A DNA stretch of 64,000 nt from Myotis daubentonii (GCF_963259705.1 NC_081844.1:38009341-38073340), one strand, 5' to 3'; positions 32,930 to 44,869 are shown, counted from the first letter of the stretch. Numbers and translations: made by a program. The notes: a model not told the origin generated them from the sequence alone.

Positions 32930-33640
32930 TGATGAGCTCGGTGGCGCATTCCCCGGCGTCCTGATTTTCCTCCTCGCACGTCTCGCGGGAGCGATTCCGT
33001 GAAACCGGCCGTCCTCCGTCTAAACTGCGCTGCCCCGGCTACGTTAGCGGCTGCGGATCCCGCCTCAAGGGCGCGCCCCGACCCACGGGGGAGCGCGGGC
33101 GGCCGCCGCGGCCTGGACGCTGGCACGGCCCCGGCGCCCGGGTAAGAGCGGAGTTGCGGGCGCGGGCGAGCGGGGGAGGGGGCTCCGCGAGGGAGCGACG
33201 GCACCGGGACCGGGCTGCGGCCGCGGCCGCGAGGGCAGGGGCGCCGGGGCGGGGAGCGAGGCGCCCGCGGAGAGGAAGCGGGGCCGCGCACGGGCGCCTG
33301 GCCCGGGACGCGCTTCCGCGCCCGCCGCCCCCTCCGCGGAGCCCGGCCGGGGCGCGCCGCCGGGGCGGGGGCGGCCGGCCGGGGCTGACCCCGAGCGCCG
33401 CCGAGTCTGCGCCCGCCCGCCTCCCCGCGCTCGCCTCCTGCCGCCTCGGGTTACGCGGCGGCCGTCAGCGCGCACCTCATCAATAAGGCCTGACAGGCCG
33501 CCGGCTCCGCGGCCATCCATCACGCCGGCGGGCGGCGGCGCGGGGCCGGGCGCGCGGGGCTCGGGAGCCGGTGGCCTCCGCGGGAGGGCCCGCCCCGGGG
33601 AGACGCCCGGGTGCACCGGGCGGCCGGGCCGACTATGTGT
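32930..33640. promoter_or_regulatory. Strong CpG island with a possible + strand splice donor
   Basis: The most CpG-dense stretch in the window (for example GGCGCGCC, GCGGCCGCCGCGG, GCGGCCGCGGCCGCG). It lies about 12 kb upstream of the proximal GATA4 exon 1. A good donor CCCGG|GTAAGAGC sits at 33142, so a non-coding first exon is possible on the + strand. Promoters for an antisense non-coding RNA are equally possible. The long frames here on both strands lack any recognisable domain. Confidence 0.6.
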
Positions 33641-34264
33641 AAGCCCCGGATAGACCCGTGTGGCTCCCAGACAGCACTGTTCTGTCAACAAAGATTTGAC
33701 TTTTCTTCCACCTCTGAACCGTGGTGTCTTTTAGGGATGTGTTCACTTGTTATTAAAGGTCTGTAAGGAAGCTTAGAGCCACTCGAGCACCACCCGAACG
33801 GTTCATCGACGGGGAAACTGGGAGGCAGAGTGGGAGGCTGGACATGCCTGAGGTCACTGGGCCAGGTGGAGATGGACGCTGGAGCCCGCATCCCCGACTC
33901 CCAGCCCGAGCGCGGCCACATTGGCGCTCTGCGGGACCCAGGACCCATACGCAGGGGTGCAGGTCGTAGGTTGCGGGTGTGCCTGTCATTGCATGAGCTC
34001 TACATTTCCTGCCCCAAGTCTGGTCACCATGAGTGTGTGCGCGCGCGATGGATGTCCAGAAAAAGAATAGTAAATGCGGCAAAAGTGTGTGTGTGGGGGG
34101 GGAGGGGGGCGAGGGTCCTAGAATTCATTTACTGAATCCTCCCAGCAACCCTTTCCCCCAAAGGAATGAACATTTCTCTTCGTGCCCTTAATCTGCTCCA
34201 GCACTTGCTCCCGTTGCTTGTTGTCAGGACTCTTCCTCATTGGTCCGAACAGTTTAAAGGTGGA
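33641..34264. other. Unassigned intergenic DNA with a MIR-like trace
   Basis: 'GGGGAAACTGGGAGGCAGAGTGGGAGGCTGGACATGCCTGAGGTCAC' near 33810 looks like an eroded antisense MIR. Otherwise nothing recognised. Confidence 0.4.
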
Positions 34265-34345
34265 AATGTGTGTTCATCCTTCTATCTCCAGAGTTTGCAT
34301 GGTGCCTGGCACGTAGTAAGCATTCAATAAATGTTTACTATATGA
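34265..34345 (+). mobile_element. L2 LINE 3' end
   Basis: 'CATGGTGCCTGGCACGTAGTAAGCATTCAATAAATGTTTACT' is a classic L2 terminus. Confidence 0.75.
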
Positions 34346-34913
34346 ATTGCAACACTTAGAAGGGAATTCAAATCATTCAGGTCCAGAGGACATGGAGGCT
34401 GAGAGAACTCTCAGAGCATGGTATCCGATTTCATTTCATTTCCAAAGAAGGAGACTGGCCGCCTCTGGGGCTTTGATTTGCCCAAAGCCACCCAGCGGGT
34501 AAGGTCAGATCTATGGTGGCCCCCAGTGTTTTCCACCCCACCCCCAACGCTGCTGGTCCACCAAGCTCTCCCAGGGTGGATTCACTTCTTCGCTTCCCAC
34601 CTTTTGGTGCTTCCACTGCTTAATTAGCAAGCTCTCCTAAAAGGGGATGAGAGAATTAGGGAAATTGACAAAACCAAACTGTGTGCTTTGTTCCTAACAG
34701 GAAACACAATATTTTGTGGGGGTTCTTTTTGTGTTGATGGTGGTGTTTTATTAGTGTGGATTTTTTTTTTTTAATCCAAGGGAAGAAGGTGAGATAAAAC
34801 TGCTGACCATTGGGTGTCTGTTAACGCTAATTTTCCCTCTATTACCACAATGGTTTGATTGGAGTTAGAAACAGTGATATCAACAACTCTGGGCAGGATT
34901 GAAATGATCACAC

Positions 34914-34917
<4 letters not shown>

Positions 34918-35001
<84 letters not shown>
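34918..35001. repeat. (TC)n-(CA)n compound microsatellite
   Basis: About 50 bp CT followed by about 32 bp CA. Confidence 0.97.
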
Positions 35002-35002
<1 letters not shown>

Positions 35003-35538
35003 ATTTTTATTGAGCAGAAGAGGAAGGTAGCAAAGCCGCAAAGCCATCCTGTAGCCCAGGAGTTCATGCTTCCAGGCTCTCCATGATGCCCACTAGATTA
35101 TGGTTTTTGTAAATGCAGGTACGAAGTGTGGTTTTATCTGGCACAGCACACACTGTCTTCCAGTTACCATTCACCTACATGGTAGCCATGTGCACATCAC
35201 AAGCTACAGCTGGACAGCTGGTTTGATTGATGTAAAAATCAGAGTTAAAGAACAACTTCTGCAGAACTGTTGTGAGGCTTGAATAAGACCTCATACAGGA
35301 AAGGCAATGTTTCACCAAATGCTTTTCCCATAGTCCATTCAGAAATACAGTCCTACTCTCAGGGGCAAACTCATTCCTTCAGAGTCAGCCCTTGGCTTAC
35401 TCTTGCCTCATGGGACCAGCTGGACAAAACCCAGCCTCCCCTGACTGACTGGGTTCTGGCCCCTGGGTCTCCCATGCTCCATCCTCCACCAACAGGTTGC
35501 TTAGTGAGTGGCAGCATTGTTGAAAGTGACTTAGCAAT

Positions 35539-35776
35539 GGCCCAGCTGGCTGGTCAGCATGGCTCAGTGGTTGAATATCAACCTATGAACCAGAAGGTCA
35601 TGGTTTGATTCCAGGTCAGGGCACATGCCCCGGGTTGCAGGGCTCCCTTCCCAGCGTGGGGCATGTAGGAGGCAGCTGATTTGTGATTCTCTCTCATCAT
35701 TGATGTTTCTGTCTCTCGCTCCCTCTCCCTTCCTCTCTAAAATCAATAAAAATATATTTTAAAAAAATAAAAGAAA
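35539..35776 (+). mobile_element. VES: VES SINE
   Basis: Duplication GAAAGTGACTTAGCAAT at 35522-35538 and 35777-35793. Body CATCATTGATGTTTCTGTC, tail AAAATCAATAAAAATATAT. Confidence 0.94.
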
Positions 35777-36003
35777 GAAAGTGACTTAGCAATCCCTAGA
35801 GCCTGCTGCCTGGCTTCAGGACTCTCAGGAGGAGAAATAGAAAAAAAAATCCTCCCTCAGATGCCACCTTCCCTACCTACAGCCCGCTGTGAAATATGAA
35901 TGTGTGTGTATCAAATTTACACTGAGCTATATCCAGGGTTGTCTGCTGTGACCATTGCTGAAGAGCATGCAGAAGACCAACCTTGGAAACTGGATCCTTT
36001 TTA

Positions 36004-36235
36004 TTTATTATTTATTTTTTTAAATATTTTTTTATTGATTTCAGAGAGGATGGGAGAGGGAGAGAGGGATAGAAACATCAATGATGAGAGAGAATCATTG
36101 ATTGGCTGCCTCCTGTAAGTCCCACACTGGGGACCAAGCCTGCAGCCCGGGCATGTGCCCTGGCCAGGGATCAAACCCATGACCTTCTGGTTCATAGGTT
36201 GATGCTCAAACACTGAGCCATGCAGTGGACTGGGC
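36004..36235 (-). mobile_element. VES: VES SINE (antisense)
   Basis: Starts as the complement of the A-rich tail (AATATTTTTTTATTGATTTCAG) and has duplication TGGATCCTTTTTA at 35991-36003 and 36236-36248. Confidence 0.93.
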
Positions 36236-36360
36236 TGGATCCTTTTTAAAGTGATGCAGAGATTTCTTTTGTAGATAAATCATCCTTCTGAAGTATTTTA
36301 GGTGGGAGTCAAACATGTACCAGGGATGTGGAGTCTCCCTAAAGACTGGGGATGGGCAAG

Positions 36361-36361
<1 letters not shown>

Positions 36362-36440
<79 letters not shown>
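36362..36440. repeat. (GT)n-(GA)n compound microsatellite
   Basis: 36 bp GT followed by 43 bp GA. Confidence 0.97.
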
Positions 36441-36442
<2 letters not shown>

Positions 36443-36489
36443 TGACTGAGACTCTTATCTTGCCCCAGCCATACTTTCTTTTCCTCCTG

Positions 36490-36960
36490 CTTTTTTAGAA
36501 GTCTGATTTATGGAGGTGAAATTTACATACGTAAATTCACCCTTTTTAGTGTATAGTTCTATGAGTTTTGACAAATACACCAAAGGAGTAACCTCCACCA
36601 CAAGCAAGACATGGAATACTTCCAACAGTGCACAAAATTTCCTCCTCCTCCCTCTGTGCAGTTGCCTCGTCCCTAACCCTTTGCACCAGCAACCACTGAT
36701 CTGTTTTCTGTCCCCACATGAGAATGTCATATACCTGGGTTCCTTTAGAATTTTGAGTCTGGCCTCTTGTATGCAGCTGTAGTGCATTTGAGATTCATTC
36801 ATGTTGTTGGGTGTATTTGTAGTTCTTTCTTTTTCGTTCCTGATTAGTGTTCCCCTGTATGGATGTACCTCATCTGGTTTTCCATTTTCCTGTTGAGGAT
36901 CATATGTGTGGTTCACAATTTAGGGCCATTATGAATAAAACTGCAGGGTTTAAAGATACC
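36490..36960 (-). mobile_element. Old L1 3' UTR fragment (antisense)
   Basis: 'TGGAGGTGAAATTTACATACGTAAATTCACC', 'AGCAACCACTGATCTG' and 'GGGCCATTATGAATAAAACTGC' are antisense L1 3' region motifs (L1M type). Confidence 0.75.
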
Positions 36961-37062
36961 AGAAATGCTCTTATTCCATTTAAGACATTTGCTAAGCAGC
37001 TACGTACAGAGTTTGAGGTGAAGTTGTCAGAGTTACTGACAAAAATGCTGTGTGGAAGAAAG

Positions 37063-37193
37063 GGGAGGGAGGGAGGGAGGGAGGGAGGGAGAAGGGAAGG
37101 GAAGGGAAGGGAAGGGAAGGGAAGGGAAGGGAAGGGAAGGGAAGGGAAGGGAAGGGAAGGGAAGGGAAGGGAAGGGAAGGGAAGGGAAGGGAA
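37063..37193 (+). repeat. (GGGA)n then (GGGAA)n microsatellite
   Basis: About 30 bp of GGGA units turn into about 20 perfect GGGAA pentamers. Regular triple-G runs make the strand a candidate for G-quadruplex formation, and the purine-only strand for triplex formation. Confidence 0.97.
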
Positions 37194-37739
37194 GAGAGAA
37201 AAGGGGGGGAGAGGGATGAGAATTTAGGGCTTTTGAAGTGGAGCAAATTTCTCACTTGGTGATTGGCAAAATGATCACTCTTCACTGATAAGGCATTGTC
37301 TTAAACTCTCTGCTCTGAGCTCTCCACCCCACCCTCGAGCCCACTGTGGGCTACTGGAACTGGGCACTGCAGAGACTTCATGGGTGAGGGGAGATTCTGC
37401 CTCTCACAGGGGAAAGGCCAGCCCCTGTGCTGAGGGGGTATGAGATGGGGGAGGAAGGACAGGACAAGCTTAGCCCACACCCCTGGGGCTAGCTCTGCAC
37501 CTCCATAAGGGAAATCCTGCCAGCTCCCCGTCATCTAGGTGCTGATTATTCAGTCTCGCTCAGACCCTTTGCTTCTTCGTCGTTCTCCTGCAGTTCCTTG
37601 CCCTTTGACGATTTGCTGTTCATTAGCATTAGCTGCAGAGAGACCGGGGCTGTGGAAGAAAGCAAATTTTCAAGGTAGCACGCCCTTGTCTTTCAACCGA
37701 ACACACACATACACAGTGATTGTGGAGAAAAGGCGAATA
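37194..37739. other. Unassigned intergenic DNA
   Basis: No gene or repeat recognised. Confidence 0.45.
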
Positions 37740-37956
37740 GAGGCCCGGCTGAGTGGTCCTGGACCTATGAACCAGGGCGTCACTGTTTGATTCTCGGGTC
37801 TGGGCACATGCCTGGGTCTCGGGGCTCGATCCCCAGGATGGGGTGTGGAGGAGGCAGCCGATCAATGATTCTCTCTCATCATTGATGTTTCTATCTCACT
37901 CTCCCTCTCCCTTCCTCTCTGAAATCAGTAAAACTTATATATATATATTTTAAAGT
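37740..37956 (+). mobile_element. VES: VES SINE with truncated head
   Basis: The head jumps from GGCCCGGCTGAGTGG to ACCTATGAACCAGG, missing the usual A-box segment, so it would be transcriptionally inert. Body ATCAATGATTCTCTCTCATC, tail (AT)n. Confidence 0.9.
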
Positions 37957-38949
37957 CGAAAAGAGCTCAAAAGAAATACAATGCCAGGGATCTTCCAGTC
38001 CTTTTATTCACTCCAATAGGTCGGTTTAGCCATGGGAAGCAACATGCCTCTTCCCTCCCTCCTCTACTGTTGCAAGAAACTAATTATTTCCCAACAATAA
38101 CTACCTTCAAGCACGATGGGTGTTAGGCAAAAGGCAGCCCACTCTCTAGGGCCCCTGCTGTAACGGGGGGCGGGGGGGGGGGGCATGTGAGGCGATGTTA
38201 CTGTCCATTCCTGGGAAGCCCAGGCCTGTCTGGAGTGGGCGCTCACTGCCTTGAAGGACCGCAGCTCCCCCCTCCCCCCCCCCCCCCCCGCGTCCCCCCC
38301 ACCCCCCCTGCAGGCGAGGCTTTCAGCGGCGAGAGACGCTGTTTTCGCACTTGGGCTTCGCGCTTCCGTGACATTTTCCTGTCTCCCACTTGGCTGCGTC
38401 AAGTCTCGGCGCCTGCCTGGGCGGCTTCTCCAACGCCGGGTCACCTCGGCTCCGGGGCCAGGGGAAGGGTGCCGAGGCCGAGGGGGAGGCGGCGGCGGGT
38501 GCGGAAGCGGCCGAGTTGGCGCTGGGAACGCACGTCTCTGGTGGCCCCACAAGGCCCCCCTCCCCCCATACACAATATGCACGTGGAGTCAGGAGACTGG
38601 CAGAGCTCCAACTGCCAGGGTCCCCATCGCCATCCCTGCCCTCCCCGGGAGCCTGGCGGTGGGGGCAGGGCGCCCTCTACTCTCCATGGATCCACCATGC
38701 CCTTGTCCGGTGCCCTCTACTCCAATCTGGCCCAGGCCCTTTACCTCCCATTTCTCTGGCTTGCTTTCCCCTCTCTCTCGGAGTCTAGATTCTCTATTTC
38801 CGTCTCCAGGTCTCCTTGACTCCTATCTCGTCTTTTTTCTCTGGGCCTGAGGTTCCTCTCTGCTCTCTCTGCCTGTCCATGCCTGATGTGTTCCCTCCCC
38901 CCTCCCCCCATAACACTCCACCATTTACCACTATATATTTGAGCTATTT
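37957..38949. other. GC-rich sequence with poly-G and poly-C runs
   Basis: G run at 38166-38184, C run near 38270-38289, and a CpG-rich patch at 38320-38560. Long frames on both strands overlap and carry no recognisable domain. Possibly a weak CpG island. Confidence 0.45.
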
Positions 38950-38954
38950 GCTGT

Positions 38955-39070
38955 TCATCTTCCTCTTTTAGAATATAAGCTGCCCGCGGCAGCCTTTTCT
39001 TTTTCCTCCTTGCTGAATCTCAGCGTAAGTGTTCAATAAATATAGAATGAATGAATAAACGAATGAATGA
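38955..39070 (+). mobile_element. L2-type fragment with (AATG)n tail
   Basis: 'AGAATATAAGCTGCCCGCGGCAG' and 'CTCAGCGTAAGTGTTCAATAAATAT' followed by AATGAATG units. Confidence 0.6.
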
Positions 39071-39422
39071 GTCCTGTCGGCTCTCTGGTGTTCTCAGGCC
39101 TGTCTCACGCTGGCTCCGTTGCTCCCAAGTATTTCCTCCAGCCTCCTCTCTGCTTGTCTTCCTCGGTCTCCCCCTTTTTCTCCTTTCTGTCTCTTTTCAT
39201 CGCCATCCCCCCAAGTATTTTTGGTCCTGGTGTCTGACTGGGTCTCTCCACCTTCTCAGGATTTATGGGTCTGGGCCTTCCATGCCAGGGGAGAATGTGC
39301 ATCTGGCGACTTTTGTCCATCTTTGTCCCCGAGGAGCCCTTCGGCCTCCCTCGCTGATCGCCACTGCCTGGGTGCCAATGCGGGTTCTCTAGCTGAACAT
39401 GACTTCCAAAACCCTACACACT

Positions 39423-39620
39423 GGGACCTGGATGGCGTTGTTCAGTGGTTAGAGCATCAGACTGCTCACTGAAGAGCACAAGCCTGGGTTTCAGGTTTGC
39501 TCTGGCCCCTGGTGGGGACGCTTGCAGGAGGCAACCAATCCAGGTGTCTCTCTCAACTCCATGTTTCTCTCTCCTACTCCGCTCTCCCTTTCACTCTCTC
39601 TGAAAAGCAGTGGAGAAAAT
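39423..39620 (+). mobile_element. VES: VES-related SINE, diverged
   Basis: 'GTTGTTCAGTGGTTAGAGCATCAGACTG' head, 'GCAGGAGGCAACCAATCCAGG' body. Old subfamily with a CTGAAAAGCAGTGGAGAAAATGTC tail. Confidence 0.82.
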
Positions 39621-39899
39621 GTCCTTCTTCCTGCAGAGCCCAGAGCCCAGGGCGCTGGTTTCCTTAGGGACAGCCAAAATTTAGGTGGGAGATTTGCACG
39701 CTGGCCAAGTGACTGAACTGACACAGACTAGGACACTTTCTCCATATCTGCCCTGGGCCCCAGCATCCTACTTTGAGAAATGGTGGTGATGCTAGGCATC
39801 TACTGTGCACCTGGGGACAGATTTCCTGTTGAGGGGATGTTCCATTCTCCAACTCTCTCCAACCCCGACAGATGCTATTAGCAATACCTTTTGTAATGT

Positions 39900-39970
39900 C
39901 AACCACGCAGCATACATTTATTGAGCATCTACTACATGCCAGCTTGGTCACTGACCTCAAAGAGCTTACC
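39900..39970 (+). mobile_element. L2/MIR-type fragment
   Basis: 'ACATTTATTGAGCATCTACTACATGCCAG' motif. Confidence 0.6.
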
Positions 39971-40075
39971 TGGGGGCGGGGGGGGGGGGAGGAGATGTGG
40001 ATAACCAACCACAGATAAATGTGTATAGCCAGCCAAAGGACATAAGGCCTATGAATAAAGCAAATTAACATTTTT

Positions 40076-40298
40076 AATGGGATTTTTTCCCATTGATTTT
40101 TTAGAGAGAGTGGAAGGGCGAGGGAGAGACAGAGAGAAACACCAATGTGAGAGAGACACATCGATTGGTTGCCTCCTGCATGCCCCCGACCAGGGCAGGG
40201 AGCCTGCAACCGAGGTACGTGTCCTTGACCGGAATTGAACCCAGGACCCTTCAATCCATAAGCTGATGCTCTATCCAGTGGGCAAAACCAGCTAGGGT
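40076..40298 (-). mobile_element. VES: VES SINE (antisense)
   Basis: Ends in the head complement ...AACCAGCTAGGGT, duplication GCAAATTAACATTTT at 40060-40074 and 40299-40313. It is the last young repeat before the 11-kb gap around GATA4. Confidence 0.94.
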
Positions 40299-40313
40299 GC
40301 AAATTAACATTTT

Positions 40314-42899
40314 ATATATTCCAAGAACATTTATCATGCTCTTTCTCGGGACTGGGCACCTTTAGCATTGCAACCAGGGGGCGTGGAAAGGGAGAACCCC
40401 CCAGTGAAATAATTGAGGCCCACACCACTAAGATGATTCCTGAGTTGGCAGCTTCATTCCTGCAGTGTGTGCCCCAGATGGACAGTGGGCAGTGGGTGCT
40501 GGAAGCTCCCGGTTGCTGTTTGTTCGAGGCCCTTGGATGAGGAGAGGGAGAGGGAGCCAAGCTGGGAGGAGTAAGAGGTGCATATGAGCCGCAGTCAGCG
40601 GGGCAGCAGGGCAAGGGACCAGGGACACTCTCTGAATTCTCGGACTTGCGGTGCTGGTGCCAGGACTAGGTTTCTGTTCTGGCCGCTGGTGCCTCGGAAC
40701 CTGAGGAGTTTGCCCTCCCATTTAAAAGTCTCTGGCATCCTTCCCGAACTTAATGAAAATGTGGAAACTCCTTTTTGCTTTTCTTTCCCACGAGCGCATA
40801 GACTATGAGAACAACCTGTTTTATTTTTAAATTGATTTTAATGTTTAAATGCCAGACGTACTCCTTAAAGAAACTTTAGGAATATTTGAAAGGCAAACGA
40901 GGATTTAAAAAGTGTTTCATTATGGAAACTCGATATTAAGTAGAATGGAAAAAAGAACTAAGCGTTGTCACCTGGCCAAGAGTCTTACCCTCTCTGGGTC
41001 TCCGAGTTGGGGTTCCGTTTGGAAGAGGACGGTAACACCTCCTCTCTCTCCCTCTGGCGATGTTGTTGTTTCCTTGAGAAAATGGAATCTGAGAGTGTTC
41101 TGTAATCTGGAAATGACTATAAATGTGAAGAGGTGTGCCAAAAACTCTGGTCCTCAGGGCCGGAAACACCAGGAAGCATTTGCGGAGGTCTGTGAGGAAG
41201 AGCCTGGCTTCACTTTGCAACACAGATTCGGCTTTTTAAAAGCTCGACAATAAAAAAGCGTGCTGCCTTCTCTCTTCAAGATAGCCTGCTGGGAGGGGGA
41301 GGGCTGATGGGCGCTTCTAGGGATGCTGAGCTAGGTACCTGGGGCGAAGAGGAAGAGGCGAGGGTCTCTAAGCCTCCCCGCCCCCACAAAGAATTCCCGG
41401 TGTCCAAGGCAGCTTGTTTCGTTCTCCATTTTTCCACCAGCCGGACCAGCCTCGCTCAGCACTTTGGCTCTCTCTGCTCCGCCTGCGGGGAGTTGAACGG
41501 AGGGCAGGGTGGGCAGGGCGGGCCACGCGCAAGTGAGCACCGAGTGTGGCAGAGGGAGGTGGAATCGGGCCAGCGGTGCCCAGGCGTGGTTCAAGGATTC
41601 GAAGTTCGTGAGGTCGGGACCGGGAGCGGCATACGTTCCACACGGGTCACTTTGCTTGTCTGAACTTTAGTCCTTGCGCACAAGTCCGCGAAGAAGCGTC
41701 TACATCTCAGAAGGAATTCCTTACACAGGAAGAGAGGTGACTTCTGTGGTCCCCTCTGTGGTGCTCTGTCTGGGCTTCTTGTTCCCGATTATGACACTTT
41801 GGGGGCCGTGTTTTTAAGGCAACGTTGGTTTTCGGGTAGGGTGGGAGCCAAGGCTGATTTTCACAGGGTGCCCAACGCCCTCACCAGCCAGAAGGTGAGA
41901 CTGTGGCACCTGGCGTGGCACTTAAAGCAAGCCGCCCAGGTCCCATCGGGAAACCTGGGGAATACTGTACTGCGAGGGAGACCCTTGCTGGTGTCACTGT
42001 AAGTTCCACGTTTATTAACTTTCCCCGCCGCCCCCCAGGAAATTAGGGTACAGATTTCTCTGTACACCATGTCCAGCCTACAACTGCACCTCTGCTAGGG
42101 TGTGGACTGGCTCAAGTCCCGAGGGCCTTAACGGAGTAAGGAAACACAACTTATTCTTGTGTCCTGGAGAGAAATTTTTAAAAAGCTTACAGTACATCTA
42201 AGTAATTCTTATTTGTCTAAAAATCTCACGACTTGACTCTTCACAGTATTAAAATTTCCCTGCGGGGCCTGGGAAAGAAAAGCAGAAAGAGGACGTGAGT
42301 GGGGTTGGGCCACATCCCAGCCCAGCAGCCTAGGAACATCCTCCTTAAAAATAGCCTAAGACTTCGAACCCCAGAGCATCCCCTCCCCCTCCCAGCGGCC
42401 TCCCGAACAAGGGAGAAGCCTGGGAACCTACCGATAAACCTCCTCCAGGCCGGCGGGCCAGCGAGGCCTTGAAATGCTCCCCGCTCCTGGCAACGCAGCA
42501 CGGCGGCCAAGGAGGTTCCTGCCTCCCCAAGGGAGGGAGGAGACCATGAAGGAAGGCGGGAGAGAGCGAGGGAAAATGAAACACCCCAAAGAGCCGGCTG
42601 CTCGCCAAACACCCTCTGGACTGTCCTTGAGCTGGGCCTTTGGGGAGAAAATAGGGGCGCTGGAACCAGCGAAAAACACCACAGGAAACAGAAATGTCTC
42701 CATCTCAGGGCGCCTTCCTCGAACCCAAGCTCCCAGGCTTCAGCCCAGCAGGAGAGCGCCCGCGGGAGGTGTGGGGAGCGCTCTGTCCCGGGCCTGGCCA
42801 GGAGTGGGGGTGGGTGCTGTGAATACGGGGTTCCTCACCAGCAATAGCTTAGAAAAAGCAAGCTCGTTCTTCAGGGTTCTCATAACCCAGGCCACGGAG
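40314..42899. other. Upstream flank of the GATA4 promoter region, no young repeats
   Basis: 2.6 kb without an interspersed repeat I can name and with rising GC content. Long frames on both strands at 41307-41663 and 42241-42986 are mutually overlapping shadows. Confidence 0.45.
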
Positions 42900-43020
42900 A
42901 GAAGGGCCTGGTATTGCCCCCAGCACTGTACAGAGGAGGAGACTGAAATTCCGAGAGGCTGGAGGTGGGGGGGGGGGGGGGAGTGAAGGGAGACTCCCTG
43001 CAGGTCACCCAGCTAATGCC
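42900..43020 (-). mobile_element. MIR: MIR SINE fragment (antisense)
   Basis: 'CACTGTACAGAGGAGGAGACTGAAATTCCGAGAGGC' and 'GCAGGTCACCCAGCTAATGCC', split by a G run. Confidence 0.65.
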
Positions 43021-43479
43021 AACCTCAGCACCCGCGCCCTCGGTCCTTGGTCCACGCTGCGCGACTGGAGGAAGATCTCGTGGGAGCGGCCTTTGTCCTT
43101 GGCTTAGGGGAGGACGCTCAGATGGCCGCTCCTCCAGATGCTCTGCCCCAAGCTCCTGGCTTGCTGTTAAAAAAATAAAATGAAAAATTCACTGCCTCGT
43201 TCCCAAGGTCAGCCCCTTTCGCCCTCTGAGGGTCGCGGCTGTGAGACCTTGGGCATCACTGGAGACACAAATCTCCACGGAGAAGAGAGAGGGGCCGGGG
43301 CAGCTACCCGCTCTCCCGAGGACAGAGTTTCAACTCTCCAGAAAGCCTTCGTAGGCCCCAGACGCAGGGCTTTGGCTTGGAGCCTCTCTCGCTCACCCGA
43401 GGAGGTTGACGGGGCCCTTTTCAAACAGCGCAGGGAGCGAGCACCCCTCCCCTCCGCTGCGTCTGAAAGTGTGCAGGTC

Positions 43480-43722
43480 TGAGTGTCCTCGTGAATCTGC
43501 CTTTCCCAAGGTCCCCTCCCTCTTAAGCTCTCAGGCCTGGGATCTGCAGCGCCCGATTTTGCAGAGCCTCCGGCGAGGAGCTGGGGGAGCTGGAGAAAGG
43601 ACCCTAAGCCCCCCCCACCCCCGCCCACCCCCGCCCCCAGCTTCCAGGGCAGTGGCTTGGGCTGCGGCGTCGGCGCGGGCGTCCTCTGGCGCGCAGACCT
43701 TCTGCCGCTCCGCCCGCCCCGG
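43480..43722 (+). promoter_or_regulatory. GC-rich block ending in a splice-donor-like site
   Basis: The segment ends CGCCCCGG|TAAGAGGG, where GTAAGAGG starts at 43722. Together with the CpG-dense lead this could be an alternative first exon 1.6 kb upstream of the main exon 1. There is no independent support. Confidence 0.25.
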
Positions 43723-44114
43723 TAAGAGGGAACTGGCTCTCAGGCCCCTCTGAACCTCCGCACCTTGAGCTCAGGAAAGAGAATTCCCTGCGCAGCCGCG
43801 CTCAGTCCTTCCTCTGGGATTTTCCTAAGAATCCCCACGAGTTGGCTACGATTCCTTTGGGGGTTTCCTTTCCATCAGCCCCCGCGTCCTAGCCTCGTCC
43901 TCAGCGCTGGGGTTACTCTCGCGCAGGCAGGCGATCCGATCACCCACTGCGGAAGCGGTGTCACTCCTACTCTTCCTTCGGAGCCGCACAGGTTTCATGC
44001 AGGGTGGCATCCCGACCCCCTCCCGACCCTCTAATCTGGTATGCGAAGTCTGCACTGGGGAGAGAAACGCGGCGGCGGGGGTGGTGGTGGTGGTGGGAGC
44101 TTTAACAGAAAGCG

Positions 44115-44225
44115 TGAGAGCCACCGGCCGGCTGTTATCTGGAGCTGAAGGCTGCGGTAATCGATGGGTTATTTTTACGCAGTAATAGGGCCCTGTGATT
44201 GCTCTATTAACCTTTAGACCTGTCT
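44115..44225. promoter_or_regulatory. Putative conserved regulatory block 1 kb upstream of exon 1
   Basis: An AT-rich island in GC-rich surroundings with closely packed candidate sites: GTTATCT (GATA), GGTAATCGATGG (homeodomain/CUT-like), TTTTTACGCAG (CDX/HOX-like), CAGTAATAGGG and GATTGCTCTATTAACC. The arrangement resembles an evolutionarily constrained element. Conservation itself cannot be seen from one sequence. Confidence 0.4.
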
Positions 44226-44869
44226 GAGGGACTCTCCGGCTCACAGCCCCGCTGCGCTGGGGCCTTTAGGCACTGACGCCGACTCCAAACCTGGGCCAGC
44301 CACCTTCCCCGCCCCCGCTTAAGGGAGGAGGCTGAGGCTGTAGGGAGAGCCCTCTCGGCTGAGAAGTCCTGCTGGACTGCGGAGCTCCCCAGCACCACCC
44401 CCCTCCCTCCGCCCCGCCACGTCCTTGGGATTAGTGTAGCGGCGCCGCAGGCTGCTCTGAAATCAGAAAGATCTGAAAGGAGAGTCCGCAGGAGATGGGA
44501 AGCTTCGCCAGGCTGGGTGCACATTTTGCATAAATACGTAAAATCGAGGACTAGAGCCAGCGCCTTGCAACCTAGGAAGCTGCTGAGCAGGGGAAAAGGA
44601 GGCTTCCCGTCTCTGAACCTAGATCTGAGGGGCCAGTCCCAGGTTTGGTGTTTCTTACACCTATCCAGAATCCCGGGCCAGGCGGGTTCCCCACCATCCA
44701 CTACCCCCTGGAGATCTATAGCCGGCTGGGCACTCCTAGTGACCCAGTGTCCTATACCCGCTTGGGGGTCACCTTCCCCTCCATCAGTCCTGCCCCTTGC
44801 CCACCGAGTCTAGGGCCGAGAGTATAGGGCCAAGCCGGATCCGGGTCACCGGGAGGCAGGCGGGGGAGG

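Noticed and set aside
33065..33691. Long open frames on both strands in the CpG island
   Set aside because: GC-rich DNA has few stop codons. The products are Arg/Pro/Ala/Gly-rich without domains.
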